Source: an uncultured Pelagibacteraceae bacterium (lineage in GTDB: Bacteria; Pseudomonadota; Alphaproteobacteria; Pelagibacterales; Pelagibacteraceae). From it: a stretch of 11,069 bases of DNA. The position numbers and the translations under genes are program-made. Below are positions 5,632 through 11,069 of this stretch, piece after piece (position 1 is the stretch's first letter; each line of letters begins with the position of its first letter). Location of the stretch: positions 1 to 11,069 of the forward strand of contig CACEBA010000019.1 in the NCBI GenBank assembly GCA_902557585.1, in the 5' to 3' direction. The notes beneath the pieces are model-generated. The model saw only the letters and a list, made by a program, of their open reading frames with translations, was not told the DNA's origin and did no database searches.

Positions 5632-6162
5632 CTAATTAACTGATTTTAAAATTTCTAGTGGAAGTGGTGCTTCTGGATATTTTTTTTGACATAATTTTTC
5701 ATAAGTTTCACAAAAGGCTATAATTATCTTTAATACTGAGTCTTGTTTTGAATTTTCATTAATTATTAAATTAGATTTTAAATTATTCCGCCTCTCCTCT
5801 AATTCTTTAATTTGTTCTCCTGTAAAGAATTCACCAGTTTCTATTTCCCAATAAGTATTATCTAGTTCATCACCAGTTAAGTTGTTTAATTTATTTTGTA
5901 ATTCAATTATTGTTGGATCATCAGTTTTCTTATTTCTCATAGGAGAATTTTTTAACTTTCCTAGACATTTATCCCTCAGTCCGTCTATAAAATGATCATA
6001 AGGTCGCCCTTCTGCTAAATCTCTAAAATGATTACTTTTAAAGTATTTATTTATGGCTAGCTCTGTTGAAATTTTTTCTTTACCTTTAATTACAGCTATT
6101 TGAACATAGATTTCCTGACTAATATATTCCTCAAGATAGTCTATTACTTTTTGTGAAATCAC
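5632..6162 (-). CDS. Unrecognised 176-residue protein
   Basis: I do not recognise this protein. It has no signal peptide and no membrane segment. It appears mostly helical and rich in charged residues, with a likely coiled-coil stretch around 113-135 (TGEQIKELEERRNNLKS) and cysteines at 66, 151 and 157. The segment DNTYWEIETGEFF at about 101-113 is the least generic part. The start is a GTG at 6162; no in-frame ATG precedes it and no Shine-Dalgarno is evident. It lies 20 bp downstream of the cytochrome c gene on the same strand and is followed by an intrinsic terminator, so it is probably co-transcribed with the cytochrome. It could be a cytoplasmic accessory or regulatory protein, but nothing in the sequence demonstrates this. 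Confidence 0.7.
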   Translation of the reverse strand: MISQKVIDYLEEYISQEIYVQIAVIKGKEKISTELAINKYFKSNHFRDLAEGRPYDHFIDGLRDKCLGKLKNSPMRNKKTDDPTIIELQNKLNNLTGDELDNTYWEIETGEFFTGEQIKELEERRNNLKSNLIINENSKQDSVLKIIIAFCETYEKLCQKKYPEAPLPLEILKSVN

Positions 6163-6182
6163 TGTTTGATAATTTAAATAAA

Positions 6183-6650
6183 TTAATGTGGCATTCGGTA
6201 TTTACTATGACATGCCTTACAGCTGCTCCACATAAATTCTTGAAGTGTAGCACGAATGTCGTCACTATCTTCAATCACTGAAGTTAGTTTTATCATATTA
6301 TCCGACGATTTTTGCATCAATGCATTAAAAGCGTCTTTCTCCTGCCAAATAATAGGTAAAGATTCTGTCTTAAATCCTTCTTGAGTATTTTCAGGAAATA
6401 ATCCAAGTAATGTTTTATAATTTTCACTCATTTCAATCATCAATTCTTTTGCTCTATCAAAGTCTCCATTTGAGGATAAAGCTTGAACTCGCTTTGCTGT
6501 ACTATAATTCTTACTAAAAAGAGCTTTTCTTCCTTTAATAATTTCTTCTACTGATTGATCAGCAAAACTTAGAGTTCCAAATATTATAAAAAAAAGAGAC
6601 AACAAAACTATACCAAAGCAACTCGTTATATGTTTTACTGAAGTATGCAT
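6183..6650 (-). CDS. Secreted class II (c'-type) cytochrome c
   Basis: A 155-residue periplasmic cytochrome. Residues 1-30 form a signal peptide with a hydrophobic core (IVLLSLFFIIFGTL) and likely cleavage after SFA. The single heme site is at the C-terminus, CKACH at 144-148 followed by SKYR, as in the four-helix cytochrome c' family. The LPIIWQEKDAF segment before it also fits that family. Class II cytochromes bind gases such as NO or shuttle electrons; which applies here cannot be told. The ATG at 6650 is preceded by TAAGG about ten bases upstream, and an in-frame stop lies five codons further up, so this start is nearly forced. It overlaps the divergent cytochrome b561 gene by six bases at the shared ATGCAT. 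An unknown gene follows 20 bp downstream. Confidence 0.88.
   Translation of the reverse strand: MHTSVKHITSCFGIVLLSLFFIIFGTLSFADQSVEEIIKGRKALFSKNYSTAKRVQALSSNGDFDRAKELMIEMSENYKTLLGLFPENTQEGFKTESLPIIWQEKDAFNALMQKSSDNMIKLTSVIEDSDDIRATLQEFMWSSCKACHSKYRMPH
6645..6650. promoter_or_regulatory. Shared palindromic start site ATGCAT of two divergent genes
   Basis: The palindrome ATGCAT supplies the start codon of cytochrome b561 on the plus strand (6645-6647) and of the cytochrome c gene on the minus strand (6650-6648). Both proteins therefore begin Met-His. The promoters and ribosome-binding regions must lie inside the coding region of the opposite gene, so the two 5' ends are mutually antisense. Confidence 0.8.
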
Positions 6651-7172
6651 GTTAAAAATACCTTAACAGAGTATGGTATTATTTCAAAGCTGTTACATTG
6701 GCTTAGTGCAATATTACTACTGATCCAAATACCTCTTGGTTTTTATTTGGTTGATTTAGATTTTGGGGAAGAAAGATTAAGTATAGAAAATATTCATATT
6801 GTTATCGGATTATCAATATTTTACTTGGTTGTTATTAGGTTGCTGAATAAAATTTTTAACCCCACCCCAAAATTAGATCCAAGTATTTTTAAAGGTCAAA
6901 AATTTATAGCTAAGCTAAACCATATTCTGTTATATGTGGCAATTTTATCAATAACTATTTCGGGTATTTTAAAAAAATTATTTAATGGCGAAACTCTAGT
7001 AATATTTTTTAAAGAGATTAAAATCCAAGATAACTTCGAATTAGCCGATCAATTTTATAACATTCATATATTTTCTAATTATACAATTATAGCCTTAATC
7101 ACTCTGCATATTTCAGCTGTCATAATTCATAAGCTATTTTTTAACGAAAATTTATTAAAAAAAATTCTCTAA
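6645..7172 (+). CDS. Cytochrome b561 family di-heme membrane protein
   Basis: A 175-residue inner-membrane b-type cytochrome of the bacterial b561 (CybB/YceJ) type with four predicted transmembrane helices. Likely heme ligands are His18 in KLLHW, His51 in NIHIVIG, His141 in NIHIFSN and His155 in TLHISAVIIH. The opening NTLTEYGIISKLLHW is typical of the family. It would pass electrons between the quinone pool or cytoplasmic side and a periplasmic partner; the divergently encoded cytochrome c is the obvious candidate. The ATG at 6645 is nearly forced, since an in-frame TGA lies two codons upstream and the family motif begins soon after. There is no good Shine-Dalgarno. The gene ends five bases from the stop of the convergent DUF4396 gene. 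Confidence 0.9.
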   Translation: MHVKNTLTEYGIISKLLHWLSAILLLIQIPLGFYLVDLDFGEERLSIENIHIVIGLSIFYLVVIRLLNKIFNPTPKLDPSIFKGQKFIAKLNHILLYVAILSITISGILKKLFNGETLVIFFKEIKIQDNFELADQFYNIHIFSNYTIIALITLHISAVIIHKLFFNENLLKKIL

Positions 7173-7177
7173 AATAT

Positions 7178-7615
7178 TTAGTGACAATTAATTCCAAACT
7201 TTTTTAATCTCCAGTAATTATACGGCCATGGAGTTAAAAAACCTACAATCAGCATAATAGGTACAACCCACCAAGTTAGAATTGCACCACCAGTTAAAAT
7301 ATAATCTGTTGAATTCATCATAATTTCCATACTAAGCATTGAAATTAAACTCATTCCTGATGCTGTCTTTACTGCTCCATTAAATGAGAAACCTTGACGT
7401 ATTAAAATTATAGTCTCTAACATTATACTTGTGATTAATCCATTTATAATCGCTAAAATCATTATACCTAATAGAGGAAAGGGTATTTTTGTTAATTGAA
7501 AAAATAATATAGTTCCAAAATCACCAATTGCACAACCAAGTAAACACCATGCGGTATTTTTTGCACTTCTTGTCCAGGTGTGTTTACAAGCCCAATCAAA
7601 TGTAGAAGAATTCAT
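7178..7615 (-). CDS. DUF4396-type small membrane protein
   Basis: A 145-residue inner-membrane protein with about four hydrophobic segments (roughly 22-40, 47-72, 88-108 and 112-128). It matches, from memory, the DUF4396 family: the TAWCLLGCAIGD block with Cys24 and Cys28, the SMEIMMNSTDY segment near 95-105, and the C-terminal GFLTPWPYNYWRLKKFG ending in Asn-Cys-His. Cys10, His12, Cys24, Cys28, Cys144 and His145 could bind a metal, but this is inference. I chose the ATG at 7615; a TTG at 7666 would overlap the divergent gene by about ten codons. Function is unknown. It diverges, with a 22-bp gap, from a persulfide dioxygenase gene and converges on cytochrome b561 with five bases between stops. 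Confidence 0.8.
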   Translation of the reverse strand: MNSSTFDWACKHTWTRSAKNTAWCLLGCAIGDFGTILFFQLTKIPFPLLGIMILAIINGLITSIMLETIILIRQGFSFNGAVKTASGMSLISMLSMEIMMNSTDYILTGGAILTWWVVPIMLIVGFLTPWPYNYWRLKKFGINCH

Positions 7616-7616
7616 A

Positions 7617-7629
7617 ATTATCTGATAAT
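7617..7629. promoter_or_regulatory. 13-bp palindrome between divergent DUF4396 and persulfide dioxygenase genes
   Basis: ATTATC-T-GATAAT is a perfect inverted repeat filling most of the 22-bp gap between the two ATG starts. It may be an operator acting on both genes. Its right arm GATAAT is also a five-of-six -10 match, which would place a plus-strand transcription start at or within a few bases of the dioxygenase ATG at 7638. Confidence 0.4.
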
Positions 7630-7637
7630 AATTAAAT

Positions 7638-8321
7638 ATGCTTTTTAGACAACTTTTCGATACCAAATCCTCAACTTATACCTACCTAATTGCTTCGGCA
7701 AAAGGTCGCGAAGCTCTTATAATAGATCCAGTAGAAGAAAATGTTGATGAATATGTTAAATACCTTAAAGAATTAGATCTCAAACTTGTTAAAGTAATTG
7801 ATACTCACATACATGCAGATCATGTAACAGGAGCTTCTAAGTTAAAAAATAATACAAATTGTTCAACGGTTATGGGTGAAAATTCACCTGCTGAAACTGT
7901 TGATATACGACTCAAAGATGAAGAAACAATTGAAATTGACCAGTTAAAAATTAAAGCATTATATACTCCAGGTCATACTTCCGACAGTTATAGTTTTTTA
8001 ATGAATAACTATTTATTTTCAGGTGATACTCTCTTAATAAACGGCACAGGCAGAACTGATTTTCAAAATGGAAGCTCAAAGGATGCTTATAATTCCCTTT
8101 TTAATAAACTTTTAAAACTACCAGAAGAAACAATTCTTTACCCAGGTCATGACTATAATGGAAAAAAATCTAGTACAATTGGAAATGAAAAAAAATTTAA
8201 TCCAAGACTACAAGTTGATAGTGTAGATCAATATATTGAAATTATGTCTAATTTAAAACTTTCAAAACCAAAAATGATAGACACTAATGTTTCAAGAAAC
8301 TTAATGCTTGGAAGCATCTAA
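7638..8321 (+). CDS. ETHE1-like persulfide dioxygenase (metallo-beta-lactamase fold)
   Basis: A 227-residue metallo-beta-lactamase-fold protein, expected to oxidise glutathione persulfide to sulfite and glutathione with a mononuclear iron, in the cytoplasm. The motif THIHADH gives His57, His59, Asp61 and His62; TPGHT gives His113; SGD gives Asp130; and YPGHDY gives His171. By analogy with ETHE1 the iron ligands are His57, His113 and Asp130. The GTGRTDFQNGS block (136-146) is the ETHE1/persulfide dioxygenase signature that separates it from glyoxalase II. Length is slightly below the usual 230-250. The ATG at 7638 has no Shine-Dalgarno and lies 22 bp from the divergent DUF4396 start, so the mRNA may be nearly leaderless. 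A hairpin begins one base after the stop. No rhodanese or sulfide:quinone reductase gene is in the window. Confidence 0.88.
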   Translation: MLFRQLFDTKSSTYTYLIASAKGREALIIDPVEENVDEYVKYLKELDLKLVKVIDTHIHADHVTGASKLKNNTNCSTVMGENSPAETVDIRLKDEETIEIDQLKIKALYTPGHTSDSYSFLMNNYLFSGDTLLINGTGRTDFQNGSSKDAYNSLFNKLLKLPEETILYPGHDYNGKKSSTIGNEKKFNPRLQVDSVDQYIEIMSNLKLSKPKMIDTNVSRNLMLGSI

Positions 8322-8349
8322 CTTACCCCTCTATATCTAGAGAGGTAAG
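8322..8349 (+). terminator. Hairpin directly after the persulfide dioxygenase stop codon
   Basis: CTTACC (8322-8327) pairs with GGTAAG (8344-8349), and after one C-A mismatch CTCTA (8329-8333) pairs with TAGAG (8338-8342) around a TATC loop. It overlaps the last base of no codon and starts right after TAA. The downstream sequence lacks a T-tract, so it may protect the 3' end or terminate weakly rather than act as a classic intrinsic terminator. Confidence 0.45.
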
Positions 8350-8497
8350 AGTTAAATAACAAGAGAGAGATAATTAATTTAAATTTTTAATTAACGATCT
8401 AATATATAAATATATTTTTTTAGATAATTTTACTAAACTTATTAATACAATACAGGTATGCGTATCTTGAAGTATGCTAATTTAAAATCATACCTTT
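8350..8497. other. Convergent AT-rich spacer with a long-loop inverted repeat
   Basis: Between the dioxygenase hairpin and the azlD stop the DNA is very AT-rich. AGGTATG (8454-8460) is repeated inverted as CATACCT (8489-8495) with a 28-base loop and five T from 8495, so it could end plus-strand transcription. A 16-codon ORF at 8458 has no ribosome-binding site and is not called. Confidence 0.35.
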
Positions 8498-8809
8498 TTA
8501 AAAAATGAAGATCATAATCCAGTATGATAGAAGACCAGAAAAAATTGTTGCAACAACATTTTTTGAAAAATATCCAACTAAAATTGCAATAATTGCGCCA
8601 AATATTTTTGGATCATATAGCTCTATATAAGCACCATAATCGTTAAGAAATATCGCAGGAAATATAATTGCAGGAAATACCGCTGAAGGAACAAAAGCTA
8701 ATACTTCTTTAATTCGCTCGCCTAGCAAATCTCTTCTTACAATGGCAATCATGGTCATTCTTGTAAAATAAGTCAATACACCAGCAATTATTATAGTTAT
8801 CCACGTCAT
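8498..8809 (-). CDS. azlD: AzlD family branched-chain amino-acid exporter small subunit
   Basis: A 103-residue membrane protein with about three to four hydrophobic segments, the usual AzlD length. The N-terminal TYFTRM motif (about 13-18) and the following charged loop with FVPSAVFPAIIFPAIF are typical of the family. With AzlC it forms a two-component exporter for branched-chain amino acids and their toxic analogues; this role is known for the family, not shown here. The ATG at 8809 overlaps the TGA of azlC as ATGA, so the subunits are translationally coupled. It is the last gene of the Fbp-like/azl operon. Confidence 0.88.
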   Translation of the reverse strand: MTWITIIIAGVLTYFTRMTMIAIVRRDLLGERIKEVLAFVPSAVFPAIIFPAIFLNDYGAYIELYDPKIFGAIIAILVGYFSKNVVATIFSGLLSYWIMIFIF

Positions 8810-9492
8810 TTTTTTAACCTCAATAATAGTGCAGCGATAAATAAAGCAACTATTGGAGAAATAATTATGTAGGATTTAAAAGGTATATCAAAGAATAATA
8901 ACGAGCTTATTCCGCTAACAATCATTACAATTACATGGTAAATTTTTTTTAAATCTTGAACAACAATTGCTATAAAAGTTAAAGGGATAGCAAATTTTAA
9001 TCCTAACTCCTCTGGTACAAATGAACCTAATATAATTCCTGAAAGTGTTGCAACTTGCCAACAAACCCACAATGTACAACCAGTTCCAATTAAATGATAA
9101 TGTAAATATTGTTCTGTTTTATTATTTTTAAAAAATTTATTAGATTCAGCGAAACCTTGGTCTACAATAATATAAGATATTAAAAGCTTCTTCATTAGAG
9201 ATAGTTTTTCCAAATATTCAGATAAAACTGCTCCATATAATAAATGCCTAGAATTAATAACCCCCACAGATGTTACGGCAACTAATGAAGATGCGCCACC
9301 AGATAGCAATTGTAAAAAAACTATTTGCGAAGCCCCTCCGAAAATAATTACTGACATTCCATAAACTAAATAAGGATTAAAACCTAAATCAATACCTATG
9401 GCTCCAGTTATAATTCCAAATGGAATTACAGAAAGCATATGTGGAGTAACATCCACCATACCCTTAGTAAATAGTTGTTTTTTCGAAAGCAT
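8806..9492 (-). CDS. azlC: AzlC family branched-chain amino-acid exporter large subunit
   Basis: A 228-residue inner-membrane protein with multiple hydrophobic segments and the AzlC landmarks: PFGIITGAIGIDLGF near the N-terminus, IFGGASQIVFLQLL around 50-64, and the conserved NSRHLLYGA block around 79-87 followed by a DQGFAESNKF stretch. Together with AzlD it should export branched-chain amino acids. I chose the ATG at 9492, leaving 11 bp after the ATPase stop; a TTG at 9513 would add seven residues and overlap the ATPase gene. No Shine-Dalgarno is evident for either. The gene is sandwiched between an iron-type ABC ATPase and azlD on one strand with no room for a separate terminator. Confidence 0.88.
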   Translation of the reverse strand: MLSKKQLFTKGMVDVTPHMLSVIPFGIITGAIGIDLGFNPYLVYGMSVIIFGGASQIVFLQLLSGGASSLVAVTSVGVINSRHLLYGAVLSEYLEKLSLMKKLLISYIIVDQGFAESNKFFKNNKTEQYLHYHLIGTGCTLWVCWQVATLSGIILGSFVPEELGLKFAIPLTFIAIVVQDLKKIYHVIVMIVSGISSLLFFDIPFKSYIIISPIVALFIAALLLRLKK

Positions 9493-9503
9493 TTTTGTTT
9501 GTA

Positions 9504-10565
9504 TTAAAAACAAACAATATGATCAATATTAATTGGCCTTTTAATTCCAAATTTTTCATCAACCTCATGCTGATGTATATGATGAGAATGTACAAATACA
9601 GGTATTAACATATTGCTTAATGTCTTCAGCGTATAAATAAAACTTGTACCTCTAAATTTTCTATCAACTACTTCAAGTTTAAGATTACTTGTATCATCGT
9701 GCTGCAAGTCTTCTGGTTGTATCAAAAGTTTTACTTTTGAGCCAATTGGAAACGGTTTAATAAAATTACCAGTAATTGTTCCAAGATCCTCATTAACAAG
9801 ACTCTTGGGACTGGTGACTTCTGCAGGTACTAATACACCTCGATTTAAAAAATTGACTACCTCTATTGAATTTGGAAAATGATAAACATTATATGGACTA
9901 TCAAACTGTTTGATTTGTCCATTTAGTATAATTGCGCATTTGTTTCCTAAATAAAAAGCCTCATATGAATCATGCGTAACTATAATAGTTGTAATTTTTA
10001 ATTTACTTAATATTTTTTTTAGTGCTACTTGAATTTCTTCCTTAAAACTTTGATCAACATTTGATAATGGCTCATCCAGCAATAAAAGATCTGGCTGTGT
10101 TAATAATGATCTTGCCAATGAGGCCCTTTGAGCTTCACCTGCACTTATTTCATGTGGATATTTTAAAAGTATTTTCGAAATATCAAGTAATTTTATAATT
10201 TCTTTAAGACTTACTTTATATCTTTTTTTTTCTTTATTTTTTTCAGCTCCTAGTAATATATTTTTTTCAACTGTGTAATGTGGAAACAAGCTATTATCTT
10301 GAAAAGCTAATGATATATTTCGATGTTCAGGTTCAATGTGTTCATTCTTAGATGATAATAATTTATCATTTAATGTAATTGAACCTTTATCAATTTTTTC
10401 TAATCCAGCTATTGTTCTTAAAATTGTTGTTTTTCCAATGCCAGATGGACCAAGAATACATATAGTTTCCCCCTCACTTTCGATTTCAAAAGAGGCATTC
10501 TTAACTTTGGCTTTGCCGCCAATATTAAAGTCAACGTCTTTTATTTCTAAAAAGTTTTTACTCAT
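9504..10565 (-). CDS. fbpC: Fbp-type ABC transporter ATP-binding protein, probably ferric iron
   Basis: A 353-residue ATPase subunit. Walker A is GPSGIGKTT at 39-47, the Q-loop glutamine is Gln89 in LAFQD, Walker B is LLLLDEP ending at 166, and the switch histidine is His198. The signature is SAGEAQR at 141-147 rather than LSGGQ, a variant seen in this iron/thiamine/polyamine group. Residues from about 245 form a TOBE-type C-terminal domain, ending with a histidine cluster at 326-333 (HSHHIHQH). Length and C-terminal layout fit the FbpC/AfuC class. Its ATG overlaps the upstream permease stop by eight bases (ATGAGTAA), so coupling is likely. The permease beside it has FbpB hallmarks, which supports iron; thiamine or phosphonate transport are weaker alternatives. 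No substrate-binding protein is in the window and it may lie beyond the right edge. Confidence 0.85.
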   Translation of the reverse strand: MSKNFLEIKDVDFNIGGKAKVKNASFEIESEGETICILGPSGIGKTTILRTIAGLEKIDKGSITLNDKLLSSKNEHIEPEHRNISLAFQDNSLFPHYTVEKNILLGAEKNKEKKRYKVSLKEIIKLLDISKILLKYPHEISAGEAQRASLARSLLTQPDLLLLDEPLSNVDQSFKEEIQVALKKILSKLKITTIIVTHDSYEAFYLGNKCAIILNGQIKQFDSPYNVYHFPNSIEVVNFLNRGVLVPAEVTSPKSLVNEDLGTITGNFIKPFPIGSKVKLLIQPEDLQHDDTSNLKLEVVDRKFRGTSFIYTLKTLSNMLIPVFVHSHHIHQHEVDEKFGIKRPINIDHIVCF

Positions 10566-11069
10566 TTTCTCTTAATATATACTTAGATGATATTATAATG
10601 CATGTAGTTGCAATTAAAATTAAGAATAAAGCTGGGGCTGCAGCAGCTTCTAGAAGATCTTCTGACGCAGATATGTATGCAGTTGTAGCAAAAGTCTCAA
10701 AGTTAAATGGTCTTAAGATTAATGTAATGGGTAGCTCTCTTATTATTTCGAGAGAGATTAATATTACAACAAAAAGAAGTGAATTTCTTAAATAAGGTAT
10801 ATGAATATTCATAAAAGTTTTTTGTTTTGAATAACCGAGAAGATATGAGCTTTCGTCAACAGATATATTAATCTTTTCATAACCAGACTTAATACCATTG
10901 AAAGCTAAGGAGTAAAATCTTACAAAATAAACTAAAACTAAACCAAGAATAGAGCCAATAAAAATTTTTTTAATAGACAAAAAACCCAATGCTTGAATAA
11001 TATTTTCATCAAACCATGCTATAAAGGTTATGAATGCTACAGCTAAAATAACACCAGGTATTGCATATC
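10558..11069 (-). CDS. fbpB: Fbp-type ABC transporter permease, C-terminal part (cut by right edge)
   Basis: The reading frame is open to the right edge, with 169 residues visible. It begins in YAIPGVILAVAF, a conserved block of the second half of FbpB-type permeases; the TTG at 10989 is an internal leucine, not a start. The cytoplasmic EAA loop is visible as DESSYLLGYSKQKTFMNIHIP. The segment after it, EIIRELPITLILRPFNFETFAT, is a strong hallmark of ferric-iron permeases of the FbpB class, which are usually over 500 residues long and contain two fused permease halves. About four hydrophobic helices are in view. Its stop overlaps the ATPase start by eight bases. The missing N-terminal half and the periplasmic iron-binding protein should lie to the right of the window. 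Confidence 0.85.
   Translation of the reverse strand, partial: YAIPGVILAVAFITFIAWFDENIIQALGFLSIKKIFIGSILGLVLVYFVRFYSLAFNGIKSGYEKINISVDESSYLLGYSKQKTFMNIHIPYLRNSLLFVVILISLEIIRELPITLILRPFNFETFATTAYISASEDLLEAAAAPALFLILIATTCIIISSKYILRENE

Noticed and set aside
7616..7666. Longer DUF4396 protein from a TTG at 7666
   Set aside because: It would overlap the first ten codons of the divergent dioxygenase, and the added residues do not fit the family start.
8458..8508. 16-codon ORF MRILKYANLKSYLFKK
   Set aside because: No Shine-Dalgarno and it lies within an inverted repeat; it runs into the azlD 3' end.
9493..9513. TTG start for azlC overlapping the ATPase gene
   Set aside because: An ATG at 9492 avoids the overlap and the extra residues do not look like the family.

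Overview
The window looks like part of a streamlined, AT-rich alphaproteobacterial genome of the SAR11/Pelagibacterales kind. The G+C content is low (about 30% by eye), the proteins are rich in Lys, Ile and Asn, intergenic gaps are mostly tiny, and several neighbouring genes overlap by ATGA. The gene families (an alphaproteobacterial-type sugar-acid dehydratase and lactonase, an Fbp-type ABC transporter, AzlCD, an ETHE1-like persulfide dioxygenase) fit this. The assignment is an inference from composition and family recall; no marker gene is present.

Positions 1-5320 hold a sugar-acid catabolism locus. A minus-strand operon reads, in transcription order: a beta-hydroxyacid dehydrogenase (tartronate-semialdehyde-reductase-like), a BDH2/2-keto-3-deoxyfuconate-dehydrogenase-like SDR, a fumarylacetoacetate-hydrolase-fold enzyme, an SMP-30/XylC-like lactonase, and the first codons of another gene running off the left edge. 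Divergent from it is an IlvD/Edd-family dehydratase very like D-xylonate/L-arabonate dehydratases. Together they suggest the non-phosphorylative diketo-hydrolase route: aldonolactone -> aldonate -> 2-keto-3-deoxyaldonate -> 2,4-diketo-3-deoxyaldonate -> pyruvate plus a hydroxy acid. The sugar cannot be read from the sequence, but pentose is the best guess.

Positions 5321-5631 are a gene-poor island. It holds a perfect TATAAT, a strong Shine-Dalgarno and a nine-codon ORF on the plus strand, three consecutive hairpins with a possible alternative pairing, and a good intrinsic terminator on the minus strand.

Positions 5632-8321 hold small redox genes. An unrecognised 176-residue protein lies downstream of a secreted class II (c'-type) cytochrome c. 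A divergent cytochrome b561 shares its ATGCAT start region with the cytochrome c gene. A DUF4396-type membrane protein is divergent, with a 22-bp gap, from an ETHE1-like persulfide dioxygenase, and a 13-bp palindrome sits in the gap.

Positions 8498-11069 hold a minus-strand operon for an Fbp-type (probably ferric iron) ABC permease, partial at the right edge, and its ATPase, then azlC and azlD (branched-chain amino-acid exporter). The spacing or overlaps (8 bp, an 11-bp gap, 4 bp) suggest one transcript.

No tRNA, rRNA, CRISPR, insertion sequence or phage gene was seen. Nothing here is certainly a new system. The least explained items are the 5321-5631 island, the start-overlapping cytochrome pair with its unknown third gene, and the DUF4396/persulfide dioxygenase pair.
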